Shown in pieces: positions 13,898-26,854 of a DNA stretch of 64,000 nt. Each line of letters begins with the position of its first letter. Positions within the stretch are counted from its first letter, which is position 1. The notes beneath the pieces are model-generated. The model was not told where the DNA came from. It saw only the letters and a list, made by a program, of their open reading frames with translations, and did not search any database. Made by a program: the position numbers and the translations under genes. The DNA is from Monosporascus cannonballus. Its lineage: Eukaryota; Ascomycota; Sordariomycetes; Xylariales. The stretch is taken from the NCBI GenBank assembly GCA_004154925.1, contig QJNS01000013.1, positions 248,001 to 312,000 on the forward strand. Direction: 5' to 3'.

Positions 13898-15924
13898 ATA
13901 AAAAAGGATGTAAAAACGAGAATTGCTTAATATAGAACACATAAAGCTAGTATAGGCTTATATAAAGTTATAGCGCCTAAATAAACTTTAATATATTCTA
14001 TATATTAATATATTATTAATATTTAAGAATTATAATTATTATTTATTCTTTTCTTTTATTATTAAATTAAAATTATATTAATACATATTTAAAAAATAAT
14101 ATTTAATTAATTATAATAAAATAATTTTTTATTAAAAATATTATAAATTTATATAACTTAATTTTAAAATGCGTAAATTATACAAATTAGTTAAATTATT
14201 TTTAATATTAAGTTTTTATTTAAAATTAATTTAAACAAATCTTCATTAAATATTAAAAATAATTTATTTTTCGAAATAAAGTTTATTATTTTTATATTAA
14301 TAAATATATATTAAAGTAAATTATATAAAAGAATAATATATTTAAATATAATTTGTAAAAAAGCATTGATAAATCTATAATTAATTAATTAAAAAAGTTT
14401 TTATTTTCTATAAAAAAATATATATTTTACTTATATTTGATATTAAAAAATTATATTTACAAATAAAATACATTAAAATATACGCAATTATATGGAGTTA
14501 TATTTATTTATCTTAGGCTATATTGCTATATATCTAGCTTATTTGCTTTTATATTTATCTTTACAGCTTATAAAAATTTAATAAAGGCGCGCTAGCTTTG
14601 AAAATATGCTTACTTAAAATATTAATCTTTATAACGCCTAATTAAACTATATACGACTTTATATAAACTTATATAATCTTTAAACAATGTGTATAATCTC
14701 GTATTAATTTGTTTATTTTTTTAATTATAACGGTATTTTTTAATAATAGGTGAAAAAAATGCGAAACTTTTTTATTATCTAGTTTACCTTTATACTAGTT
14801 AATTGTATATTTAAGTTGGCGCGTAATAGCTTTTTTGAGCATTTTTTACATAGTAAATTGTTATATATTATCGTTGTTATTTTTGGTTTTATTTGTATTA
14901 ATATAAACTCGTACAAGTTTGTATAAAGTTAATTACGCGCTTACCGAGTTAAATAAAAACGGAATCTTTTTTACTGATATAAAACTTACAGTTATGAGCC
15001 TATAAGAAATATTGATAATATTAGCAGTTTTTTTTTAAAATATGTCCGAGTCGAATAAACGAAATATACGAAACGGTTTTTCGTTATATAAGTTTGTATC
15101 GATTAGTATAAGTTTATATAACTTTGTAAGAATTTATACAAAATTTACTTTTATAGTTTCTATATATACAAGTATTAATTAATTTAAGTATTATATAAAC
15201 AGTTATAGTATATTTTTATTAGATTTACTTAAGCTTGATATTAGTTATAATAAAGCTACTTATTTAATTACATTACTTTAAAAGATTCATTAAAGCCTTT
15301 AATTTCCATATGTTTTCGTTAGTTCTTATATAGCCTTATATAGCCTTATATTTATCTGATAATTTTCGAACTAGATTTGTACCTATATTTTTATAGCGAA
15401 TTGCAGTATATTAAGGGCCTTTTTAATTTTATCAAAGTCGTCCTTGTTAATTTCGAATCTGTTAAATTCGTTTAATTTGATAAAAAACGTTTTTTTAATT
15501 TCTAATACGATAATTATTTTACCGTTTTAATAACAGTTATATAAACTTATAAAAGTTTATAAATATTTATATATATTCGATAGCGTTTATACGCGTCTAA
15601 TTATAGACGATTTAATTCGATTCGATATTATTTACGTTATAGTGCTTTTAGTTATCTTTATATAACTCTATATAAGTTTATACGAGTTTGTATTTTTTTC
15701 TATAAATATATATTAATTAATTAAATTTGTATTTCGACCAGTTTTATAAAACGAAAAATAATATCTAATTAATTTAATAATAATACGTATATATATAAAG
15801 ATATTAATAAATTTATATGCTTAAAGTTGTATAGAGAAAAAAGTTTATTAAGATATACGTTATCAGAGTTTGTATATATGTATGCCAAGTACGTAGCTTA
15901 ATTATATTCAGTAGCTACAGTATA
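13898..15924. repeat. AT-rich region with recurring palindrome-like TATATAAACTTATA motifs
   Basis: No gene is visible. Variants of a short partly palindromic motif (TATATAAGTTTATACGAG, TATATAAACTTATAAAAG and similar) recur near 13950, 14670, 14900, 15100, 15545 and 15665. A related phrase, TTATAGCGCCTAAATAAAC, occurs near 13968 and again as TTATAACGCCTAATTAAAC near 14630. This suggests a degraded non-coding repeat or several short insertions. About 80 bp just before 15925 look closer to ordinary sequence and are probably the original target of the copia element. Confidence 0.45.
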
Positions 15925-15929
15925 CATAC

Positions 15930-16092
15930 TGTCAGATATAAGGGACATCAGTTATATGTGTGTTGATAACTAGTTGCAGGTGCTCTAAAACGCGCACTGC
16001 ACTTTAAGGTGATCTAGTTCCGGAATATATATATTCCGATCAAAGGGAATCTTCCGTATATAAAGTGCTAAAGCACCCTCTGCTAGCCGACA
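15930..16092 (-). repeat. 3' LTR (163 bp) of the copia element
   Basis: It pairs with 21187-21349 without length change. It begins TGTCAGATATAAGGG and ends GCTAGCCGACA. The other copy has TATTAAATATAAGAG at the same place, so the differences are mainly G->A and C->T. Confidence 0.82.
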
Positions 16093-19000
16093 CACCCCCT
16101 TAACACCTTAAAGCATTTACGGTATTAATTGTTATAACTCTTAAAGCCATAATTATTTATTTTATTTTTTCTCCGGCAATTAAATTTTTCTAATTAGCTA
16201 ATTCTTCCTTTAAAAATTTTCGTAAGGCGTTTCTTTGTTAATCGAGGGCTTTCGTAATATCTATTAGTTTTAATTATTCTTTAAAATATTTAAAAGGTTC
16301 GCATAATAAGGCTTTCGTTAAACCGTCGGCTAATATATCGCTCGTAAATATATAATCCATTTTAATTAAGTTTTTTTTATAATTTATCGTAATTAATAAT
16401 TATATATATTTATATATCGTAATTTCGTTATTAATAAGGTAATATTAATATTAATAAACCGTATAATTTGTTAATTATCGTATTATATATTTAACGATTT
16501 TATATCTAAAGTAATTTTTAATTTTTTAATTAGTTAAAAGTTAAATAAGGTTTTTTTTATAATTTACGTAAAAGATAATAATTTCCTTTTTGTTATAAAA
16601 ATAGTTACTGTATTTTGCTTATTTACCCGTTATTTTATTACTTTTCCAAATAGCTTTATAACGTAAATTTAAAAAAATTTTAGATTAATCGTATTATCCG
16701 TAAAAAAAACGTTACTTTAAGTATTTAATAAATTTTTACCCCCGAATTATAACCTTAATATTTTAGTTCCGATTAGGTATAATATAATTCGGTCGGTAAC
16801 TTTATGATATACGTTATTAGGGTTTAAATTAAATCGGGCAAATCGGAATACTGCAAAGTATATATCGGGTTACGTATTAACTACTAGGGAAAAAATAAAA
16901 CCGATTTTTTTAAAATATTTATTAATAAAATCTAGGTGGGCTAAATTAGGATTCGGTAATAATTTAATGCTAATTATAGGTATTTTTAAAAGGTTATTTA
17001 AAAAATTTAGGTATTAAGTTAATTAACTTATTTATAAAGTCGGATTAAAATGATTAAATTTTCGTATTAAGTTTATTTTTAAATATTTCGATACCGAAAA
17101 ACCATTATAAGTTTTTATTTTTTATTAAAATATATTGTTTTTATATTTAATAAATTAATGAATCGACGAAATTTTAATTTTTTTTAATAACATATAATAA
17201 TAATATCGTTTACAAAAAAGAAAATAAATATCTTTTAACGAATAAAACAATAAAATTCGTAACAAATAAAATTAAATTCTAATTTTGTAAATATTTTTAT
17301 AAAAAATTTTTATTATAATAAAAGTAATTTTTTTAATCCATATAATATTTTCTTAATTAGGAGAATTTTATTACGTTACGAGTATCCTAAAGGCGTTTTT
17401 ATATATATTTCGTAAGATAAATTAATATTTATAAAAACGTTTACAATATTATACTATTTAAGTTTTAAGTTAAACTTAACCGTAATAACGATTAAAACTT
17501 AAAACGATCTTTTAAGAAAAATAATTACGTATATATCGTTATAAACGGTCTTAAGCTATTAATCGTTTCGTACGATAAAACGGGTTTTATACTTTTAAAA
17601 TTAACTATATTTGTTAAATTTATAAATATATACCTATATATATCCTAAAACCTATTTTTTTATGACTTTATAAGTAAGTTTTTTCAATTTTATAGAATAT
17701 TTTCTTTAACGGATATATACTTAATTTTTTATGGCCTTGCGGCGGTAGCGGTAAATTACGTTTATGTACCCGGTTTTATAACCTAAATACCTTTTTATAT
17801 ACTAAGGTATTATTATTTTTCTAGTTAAGATAATACGTATTTTGGGTAATTAACTTTTCTAAATTTCTGCAATTTACCGGCCGGTTATCGTACGTAGTTG
17901 TAAAGGGGGTTAAACGTTCTATATTAAATACGGCTTTTTATACCTTATATTTATTTCGAATAATACTTTCTTAGTACGGAACATACGGGGAGCCTACGTT
18001 TATAACCCGTGAGGTACTTTCGTTTTTTACCGTTACTCTGAGTTGAACAATATAAGGAGAACCTAGGGTTACCTTTATTTCTTTTATCGGTATAATAATT
18101 ATAATAATTATTAAGGCAGATATTAATAGCGGTAATAATCTAAGGGACAGAAATAATTCGAACATAACGATCGTATAGGAATAATTAATTCTTTGCAAAT
18201 AGATTTATTTTTCTTTATTCCGTACGTATTTTACGTTAATATCTTTTTGGAATTATTTTTTTTGCTTAGCCGGTAATTAAATTATCTCATTTAAATCTTT
18301 ATTTTTTTAGTATATAAATTAAATGGTTATCGTTTTAATTAGATATTTTTATTTATCGGAATAACTTTTGTAACTTTTTTTATAATATGTAAAAAATCGT
18401 TTTTTAAGTTTTTAATATTACTTGAAAAAATAACTTTGTTAATTAATAGGTTCTAGATTTCGTAAATATTTATAAATTAGTAATCGACGAAAAAATTAAT
18501 TTATATTTTGAGATTTAGCTTCGAAAATCTTTATTTTTTTAATAGCGATAATTATTATAATATAAGTTATATAGCCGTATATTCGTAAATGGGCTTGTTA
18601 AAGCTTTTAATTAAATACTGTAACGCCGTTTTTATATATTAGGTAAATATAATAAACCTCGTATAAACTTTGCTAAAAAATACGTATTTGAGAGTACGGT
18701 TATATAGATATATTGCTGTTTTAAAAATGTATATAATTAAAAACGAAAATAACTTAATATTATTTCGTATCGTAATCGCTTTTTTTTAAATTATGCCTTT
18801 TAAACGTTTTGTACCTTTGTTTTAAGCCTAAATATATGGTATTAAAAGTTTAAATCTAATATTAAAAAAAGGCGACTAAAGCATATTTCGAAATTAATAA
18901 TTTTTTAGGATTTCGTTATCGTATTTAATTACTTATAAAAAGACCTTATTTTAATTTTTTAGGATTTTTAAAAAGTGTCAAAACGTTATAATCAGTATAT

Positions 19001-21186
19001 TTTGCTTTCGGTTCTTAAGATAAATATCCTAAATGAAACCTAAGTATCTGTCGGTAGCAAACATAACGTATCTATATCCTTTAGGGTTTTTTTCAAAGTT
19101 TGTAAAATCGATAGTAATTTTCTGTCCTAATCGGGATATTCTCTTTTTTGGTTTGCAGCGTATTAACCTTTTAGCCTTCGCCTTATTACATACCTAATAT
19201 TTAATTATTATAAAATCTTTTAAGCGGATTCCTTTCGTATAAAACTATAATTAAGCAATTATTTTGGGATCTAAATAATTTAATTCTAAGTATTACATAA
19301 TACCGTTACCGGTTTATGGTAATCTTATTATTCTTAAGTTAACGTTTCGTCTATAAATAACCAAAATTATATAAGGTATTATTACGTTAATATTTTAATA
19401 ACGAATTAATTAAACTTATTTATTAACGTAATAATTATTTAATTATATTTATTTTAAATATAGTTATTAATTCTTTTATTATCTTATTAATATTTTTTCG
19501 GAATTATCGGAATAATATCAAATTATATGCGAAAATTTCGCAATAGGCCACATTATATAAACGTAACGTTTTCGTACCGTTAAGGTTTTAAAAAATTATA
19601 TCAATTTTTCCGTACCCTTTAATTAAAACGAAGTTATTATTTATATATATCCCATTACTTTACACGGTAAATTTAAAATTTAGAAATTTATTAATTAAGT
19701 TAAAGATATATATCGTAAACCTTAAATCTAAAATAGTTAAATTCTTTAAAGGGTAAGATAAAATACTTATAGCATTATATTAATTACTAATTAAAAAATA
19801 TGCCAATATTTGTTATACTCTTTTTAAGAATTAATTTATCTTTTATATAATAAGTTTTTCCATAATTTTCGATAGCCGGTCGATTTTTTTCTTCAAAAAC
19901 TGAATAGCGGAAATTCGTTTTTAAATATATATTATTACCTTATTATTAAAACGGAAACTTTTTGGGGCTTTTTTAAAAATGCATAATAGCAATTAGATAA
20001 TATATAATAATTAATTAAATACGTTTTGCAACGGGTACCCTATATATTTAATTCCTAATATTTTCGTTTATTATTATTTCGATCTATATAAGAACCTTTA
20101 CGATTATTTTATTTCGACCTATAGCTTAAGATTTTTCTTTACGATTAAGGGTTAATATTTTTAGAATTTTCCTAATTAAAATCGTCTTAATTAAGGAAAT
20201 TCGTAAATATTTTGTAAAATATTAAAAACGTTACCTTAATATATCTTAATATAAATAGAAAATAGGCCATAATTTAATGGTCCAAATAATTAATTACCGC
20301 TTTTTGGAAATTAATTGTATCGTTATTAATCTCGGTTTTTTATTATTTAGAAAGTGGTAATCCATATGCTAATTATAAAAATTAATGTTATATATAAATT
20401 ATTAATCTATATAATCGTTATTTTTGTTTTTGGAATATTATATCGTTATTTTAAAGCTATAATCTTTTATTATTTTACGATTTATTCGTTTAATTTCTTG
20501 TTAAATTTCGAAATTTATTTTAATTTCTCGCGATATTTTCGTTAGGTATTAATTAGGAATTTATTATCGTATACCTTGCCGGATTTGCCCAAATTGGCGT
20601 ATTATTTTCGTAAGTTTTTTTCTAAAACAAATTAATTTTTTTAATTGTTGGAAATACCGATTTTAAGATTTATTTTATAAGGTCGTAAATATTTTTACGG
20701 AAAATATCGTATTTCTGATTTTTGTAAATATATACCGTAAAGTCCTAATTATAGGCTTATTTATTTTCGGTTATTATCTTAAAGATATTCGTTAAATAAT
20801 TAATATAATTAATTTTTTCGGTAACTTTTCTGAAAAATATAAATATAAACGAGGAACCGCTTAAGGTATTAATTGGTATCATATAGCAGATTCGTCTTTT
20901 TAAGTAGGAAGCTACATTAGATTTTATAAATTTAATAAATTATTAAAAATTTTAATTAGGATCGATATAATCCTAAATATCAAGCGCGTATGCTTTAGAT
21001 TAGAATTTGCTTTTAAAGCGATCTTAGTTCTTAGGCCCCTTGTAAATAATGGAGGACGTTAACGATACGGTCGCCATTATTATTATTAGCGTATTTCGAT
21101 AATTATAATTAATATATAACTTATATCGTCTTAATAATAATTAATTAATTAATATATGCCTTAATTAAACAAATAAGACTTTTAAT

Positions 21187-21349
21187 TATTAAATATAAGA
21201 GATATTAGTTATGTATATATTAATAACTAGTTGCAGGTACTCTAAAACGCGTATTGCACTTTAAGGTGATCTAGTCCCGGAACATATATGTTCCGATCAG
21301 AGGGAATCTTCCGTATATGGGGTGCTAGAGCACCCCCTGCTAGCCGACA
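21187..21349 (-). repeat. 5' LTR (163 bp) of the copia element, next to OXP1
   Basis: Partner of 15930-16092. It lies only about 360 bp upstream of the OXP1 start codon and is read away from that gene. The half facing the gene island has lost few GC pairs, whereas the half facing the element interior carries more transitions. Confidence 0.82.
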
Positions 21350-21354
21350 CATAC

Positions 21355-21706
21355 AGTGGGGTGGCCCTATTAAAAATTTGAGCTTTGTCGCAGTGATCCC
21401 TGTGCTGCACCCTACCGACTTACCTAGTACTGCACTATTCCCCGCGAGGGGCTTGTTTGCATTACATCATGGGACGTCAAAGCACGCAAAGGTTACTCCT
21501 AATCCCCCTTATAGTCCGAGGTCGGTCATCTTTGCTGTAGTTCCATGACAGCTCGGAAAGCCATCTATCGGGGAATCGTATAGATGGTACTCTATAAGTT
21601 CTGTACGTGGAACTCGCGATTCCCTTACGAAATTCTTCCTCTCTGAACGTTATTACCCCTTCTATCCGCTACACACAACCCCGCGCAACCAAGCCAAATC
21701 GTCACA
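21355..21706 (+). promoter_or_regulatory. Probable OXP1 promoter region
   Basis: Normal-composition DNA between the copia target duplication and the OXP1 start codon. It contains pyrimidine-rich stretches near 21635-21665 close to the ATG. It is the whole sequence available between the transposon and the gene, so most upstream control of OXP1 must sit here or in the LTR. No specific factor site is claimed. Confidence 0.35.
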
Positions 21707-24700
21707 ATGGGCTCCTCTGAACAGAGCAGCCGCGGGATCCGCATCGCCATCGATCGGGGCGGCACCTTTACCGACTGCGTGGGCACGCAGGAGGGGAAGG
21801 ACGACGTCGTCATCAAGCTGCTCTCTGAGGACCCCGCCAACTACGACGATGCCCCGCTCGAGGGCATCCGCCGCATCATGAGCCACTTCCTGGGGCGCGA
21901 GGTGCCGCGTGGCGAGGCCCTTGACACCTCCTGCATCGAGAGCATCCGCATGGGCACCACGGTGGCTACCAACGCCCTGCTCGAGCGCAAGGGAGAGCGC
22001 ATCGCCCTAGTCGTCACGCGTGGCTTCCGCGACTGCCTCGCCATCGGCAACCAGAGCCGCCCGCGCATCTTCGACCTCGCCATCCGCAAGCCCGATGTCC
22101 TCTATGAAGAGGTCGTCGAGGTCGACGAGCGCGTCACCCTTGAGGACTACGCCGAGGACCCAGAGCGCCATCTCACCCAGGTCGAGGCGCGCGCCGGCAC
22201 CGACGCCGCCCGTGACGCTCACCTCGTCATGGGGCTCTCTGGCGAGGCTGTCCGCATCCTGCGCCGCCCCGCCGAGGACGACATCCGCGACCAGCTGAAG
22301 CGTATCCGCGACAGGGGCATCGGTAGCATCGCCGTGTGCCTGATGCACGGGTACACCTTCCCAGACCATGAAGCCCTAGTCGGCCGCATCGCCCGCGACC
22401 TCGGCTTCAAGCATGTCTCCCTCAGTCACGAGCTCATGCCCATGATTAAGCTCGTGAGCCGCGCTACCAGCGTCTGCGCCGATGCCTACCTGACCCCGGC
22501 CATCAAAAAGTACATTGCCGGCTTCCAGAAGGGTTTCAAAGGCGGTCTTGGCACACACAGCGTCCTCCACAAAGAGGGTAGCCAGGGCGCCCGATGCGAA
22601 TTCATGCAGAGTGACGGCGGGCTGGTTGACGTCGACAGGTTCACTGGTCTGAAGGCTATCCTCTCCGGCCCCGCGGGCGGCGTCGTGGGGTATGCTATTA
22701 CGAGCTACGACGAGGAGACGAAAATCCCGGTCATCGGTTTCGACATGGGCGGCACTAGTACGGATGTGTCGAGGTATGGCGAGGGGAGGTACGAGCATGT
22801 CTTCGAGACCACCACGGCCGGCGTGACCATACAATCGCCCCAGCTGGACATCAATACCGTTGCCGCGGGAGGTGGAAGCAGGCTCTTCTTCAAGAACGGG
22901 CTGTTCGTCGTGGGACCCGAGTCGGCTGGTGCCCATCCCGGTCCTGCCTGCTACCGGAAAGGGGGCCCTGCTGCGGTGACAGACGCGAACTTGTTCCTTG
23001 GTCGTCTACTGCCTGAGTTCTTCCCGAAGATATTCGGCGAGAACGAAAATGAGGGTCTGGATTACGAGGCGAGTAAGAAGGCCATACAGGAACTTGCGGA
23101 CCAAATCAACGAGGAGACCGGCAAGAGCATGAGTCTAGATGAGGTGGCGTACGGCTTCTTGACCGTTGCCAACGAGGCGATGACGAGGCCGATTCGGTCG
23201 ATCACCGAGGCGAAGGGCCATGACTCCTCGAAGCACCGACTGGCGACGTTTGGCGGCGCGGGTGGCCAGCACGCCGTTGCCATCGCGGAGTCCCTCGGCA
23301 TCGGCCAGATTCTAGTCCACCGATACTCGTCCGTGCTGTCGGCCTATGGCATGGCGCTCGCCGACGTCGTAGATGAGAGACAAGAGCCAGACTCCACGGT
23401 CTGGCAGGACGAGGGTGATGTCGTAGATGAGCTGAAGAGCAAGATGAAGAAGCTCAAGGAGAGGTCGCGGCAGGCACTCAAGGACCAAGGCTTCGATGAC
23501 AGCGAGATCATCTTCGAGGAGTACCTCAACATGCGGTACCGCGGTACCGAGTCGGCACTTATGATCATCAGGCCCAGCGAGCAGGAGGCGAAGGAGTCAT
23601 TCGGTGGCCGCGACTGGGCCTTCGGCGAGGCGTTCGTCAGGCACCACCGCTACGAGTTCGGATTCACGCTCGACGAGCGCGACATCATCGTTGATGACGT
23701 GCGCGTCCGCGGCATCGGCAAAAGCTTCCGCTACAAGGAAAAGACGGTCGACCAGCAGCTCCGGGACGTTAGACGCCAGGCCGTCGGCGACGAGAAGGCA
23801 CACGACAAGTCGCAGGTCTACTTCGAAGGCGGTCGCAGGGAGACGCCCGTCTACAAGCTTGTCGATCTGGCTGTTGGCGACGAGATCAGCGGCCCGGCTA
23901 TGTTGGCTGATGGCACACAGACGATCGTGGTCACTCCTAGGGCCAAGGCGCTGATTCTGGAGTCGCACGTGATTATTAACCTACAGAAAGAGGCTAAGGA
24001 AGAGTAAGTGAAGTCATCCATGCTGAATGACTGGCTGCTGACATACAAGAAGCCCAAGTAAACAGGAAACGAATGAACGGGAAGTTGACCCGATCTTGCT
24101 TAGTATCTTTGGTCATAGGTTCATGGCCATCGCCGAGCAGATGGGCAGGGCACTGCAGAAGACTAGTGTCAGCACCAACGTTAAGGAACGTCTCGATTTC
24201 TCTTGTGCCATATTCGATGCCACCGGTGGTTTGGTGGCGAATGCGCCGCATTTACCTGTACATCTAGGCTCAATGTCGACGTGCGTCAGGACCCAGGCGA
24301 AGATCTGGGAAGGCAAGCTCAAAAAGGGCGACGTCATTATCTCAAACCACCCATCGTACGGAGGCACGCATCTACCAGATATCACACTACTTATGCCAGC
24401 GTTTAATGAGGCAGGCGATAAAATCCTGTTCTACGCTGCGTCGAGGGCACACCATGCGGATATCGGTGGTATCACTGCTGGGAGCATGCCGCCACATTCA
24501 CGAGAACTCTTCCAAGAAGGTGCAGCGATTAAGAGCGAGAAAATTGTCAGCGAAGGGAAGTTCAATGAGGACAGAATCACGGAACTCCTCTACAAGGAGC
24601 CGGCGCAGTATCCGGGATGCAGTGGCACGCGATGTCTCGCGGACAACATCAACGATCTACGCGCTCAAGTCTCGGCGAATCAGAAGGGTATCTCACTCAT

Positions 24701-25862
24701 CGAGGGCCTGATACAGGAATACGGCGAAGATGCGGTGCAATTCTACATGGTCAACATCCAGAACAACGCAGAGCAGTGCGTACGGAACTTGCTAAGACAA
24801 GTTTACAAAAAGTTCGAGGGCAAAGACCTCTCTGCGACGGACTTCATGGACGATGGGAGCCCGATCCGGCTCCGTATATCTATCGACCCCGAGAAGGGCG
24901 AAGCCGTGTTCGACTTCGCCGGAACGGGCCCTGAAGTCTACGGCAACATTAACGCGCCCGAAGCCGTGACATATTCCGCCATAATCTACTGTCTGCGGTG
25001 CCTGATATCGGAGGACATCCCGCTGAACCAGGGCTGCCTAAAGCCGATTACCGTCCGTATCCCGCCGCGCTCGCTGCTCTCGCCGTCTACGGGGGCGGCC
25101 GTGGTTGGCGGCAACGTGCTCACGTCGCAGCGCGTGACTGACGTCATCTTCCGGGCGTTCGAAGCCTGCGCCGCCTCGCAGGGCGACTGCAACAACCTGA
25201 CGTTCGGGTTCGGCGGCAACGTGTCGGGCGAGCGCGAGGTGCGCGGCTTCGGCTACTACGAGACCATCGCGGGCGGCAGCGGTGCGGGCCCGGACTGGGA
25301 AGGCACCAGCGGCGTGCACACGCACATGACCAACACTCGCATCACCGATTCGGAGGTCTTCGAGCGCCGGTACCCCGTCCTGCTGCGCGAGTTCTCCCTG
25401 CGCGCGGGATCCGGCGGCGAGGGGCAGCACCGCGGCGGCGACGGCGTCGTCCGCGACATCGAGTTCCGCATCCCCGTCCAGGTCTCCATCCTCAGCGAGC
25501 GGCGCGTCTACCGGCCCTACGGGCTCGCGGGCGGCAGCGACGCCGCCTGCGGGCTCAACGTCTGGGTCCGCAGGGTGCTCAAGGCGAACCCCGAGAGGGA
25601 CCTTGGAATGGAGGGTGAGCGCGCCGGGCACGGCAACGGGAACGGAAACGAGGAAGAGGAGTACGAGGAGAGGTTCATCAACCTCGGCGCCAAGAACAGC
25701 GCGCCCATGAAGCCCGGCGACAGGATCATCATCAACACTCCCGGTGGTGGCGGCTGGGGCGCGCCGGGCCGCGAGAAGGTCCCGAACACGCGGAAGGACC
25801 ACACCGAGGCCTGGAGGAAGGGGAGCTACGCCGCGAGGGAGGATACCGCGCTGCAAGTCTAA
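21707..25862 (+). CDS. OXP1: 5-oxoprolinase (ATP-hydrolysing), two exons
   Basis: Hydrolyses 5-oxo-L-proline to L-glutamate using ATP, closing the cytosolic gamma-glutamyl/glutathione cycle. Exon 1 (21707-24003) encodes the HyuA-like half. An N-terminal ATPase-fold motif [14 protein letters not shown] lies near residue 12, and [13 protein letters not shown] near residue 345, followed by a GGGSRL-type segment. Exon 2 (to 25862) encodes the HyuB-like half, beginning near [20 protein letters not shown]. It contains [13 protein letters not shown], and the C terminus has the [10 protein letters not shown] glycine loop. The donor at 24004 is GTAAGT; without splicing, translation would stop in its TAA. 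The acceptor is ambiguous among AG at 24049, 24052 and 24058, all in frame. The out-of-frame CAG at 24065 looks best by sequence but would break the fusion. The protein is about 1366 aa, slightly longer than yeast OXP1 (1286 aa as remembered). Both halves appear intact. The call is very secure; the exact intron end is not. Confidence 0.95.
24004..24058 (+). other. OXP1 intron joining the HyuA and HyuB halves
   Basis: Donor GTAAGT, possible branch sites GCTGAAT and GCTGAC, and acceptor AAG at 24058 (alternatives 24049 and 24052). It removes the in-frame TAA at 24005-24007 and restores one reading frame across the two large open frames. Confidence 0.7.
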
Positions 25863-26816
25863 GTTGTGCGCGGGGCGAGGTTGAGTTTGGGGCTGAGCGT
25901 ACATTGATGGTGATTGTAGAATTAGAGACTGTTTTGTATAAAAAGCAGCCGCTTAGCTTTTCGTGTAGGATAGGGACAACCAGGAAGTTCGGTGTATATA
26001 TAGGTGCAATCGTCTATCTTTTAGGCTATAAATACGTAACGGTATATTCCTAGGCGATGTTGAGATGCACCAGCACAGCGTCAGAAACGTTCCAAATCCA
26101 TATATACAACGGTTGTGTATAATATCATCTACTCAGCGGTATAGGTAAGCGAGGAACAGCGTCAAGGATCGCAAGCATTTCTGAAAGGTGTGGAGACATG
26201 TCACCACAATATCACGAACATAGATGCATGGTTCACGAGCGGACACTGCGTTGCTCTATATCCTAGCAAGCTCAATATTTATTACTACCGTGTCGTTACA
26301 CGGTTGCCATATGTCGTTCAATCGGTTTGTAGGATACCGCAATTAAAGGAAAGGACCCTCCCGCTCGATACATAGAGCGGCGCTCCCGCGCCCTATATCC
26401 CACAAGACACCCCGTCCAAGTACAGGTTGTCAATAGTTCTTGCTAGAAGGGCCTTCCTTTTTGCGTTGGGGTCCTCCTACCCAGAACCCTCTCTCGCCCC
26501 GACCAGGGAAGCCGCTCAGGCGAGGGAAGCGAGAGAAGCCATGACCGACCGCGGCAAGTCCTGGTAGATCTCGGACCGTAGCCACCGGACCACTAGCGCT
26601 TGTACATGGCATGGGGGCTGAGGAAGGCTGGGAAACTCGAAGGGGACGGCCAGGGAAACCCGGAGATTACAAGGGGCCCCATCGCCGAAACCGCCTGTGC
26701 GGGTCGGGAGTTCGGGGTCGCGCCCCTTTACCCCGACAGCGTTGACGTTGCCGTATATTGACAATGCCACGGCGTGCTAGAGGACGGGGGGGGGGGGGGG
26801 GGGGGGNNNNNNNNNN

Positions 26817-26854
<38 letters not shown>

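Larger units (their letters stand above)
15930..21349 (-). mobile_element. Ty1/copia-type LTR retrotransposon, complete but RIP-inactivated
   Basis: Two 163-bp direct repeats (15930-16092 and 21187-21349) have TGT...ACA-type termini. The element is bordered by the perfect 5-bp target duplication CATAC (15925-15929 and 21350-21354). Coding sense is on the minus strand: near 17340-17400 the reverse complement reads a LYGLK-type motif typical of copia reverse transcriptase, and at about 17180-17218 it reads FFVNDIIIIC, corresponding to the catalytic YVDD box with D->N (GAT->AAT, a RIP change). A purine tract on the minus strand next to 16093 (plus strand CCCCCTTAA) fits a polypurine tract, so the 5' LTR is the one at 21187-21349. 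The interior is full of stops, while the LTRs keep near-normal composition. Confidence 0.82.

Noticed and set aside
6411..13902. Perfect target-site duplication for the left gypsy element
   Set aside because: Flanks are ATAAT and ATAAA; the difference is a transversion that RIP does not explain, so I do not claim it.
22376..22936. 186-aa open frame on the minus strand
   Set aside because: Antisense to OXP1 exon 1, no domain.
24001..24100. Two separate adjacent genes, HyuA and HyuB, as in bacteria
   Set aside because: Eukaryotic 5-oxoprolinase is one fused protein, and a GTAAGT donor overlaps the apparent stop codon.
25038..25904. 288-aa open frame on the minus strand
   Set aside because: Antisense to the 3' half of OXP1, Ala/Val/Asp-rich shadow of the real reading frame.
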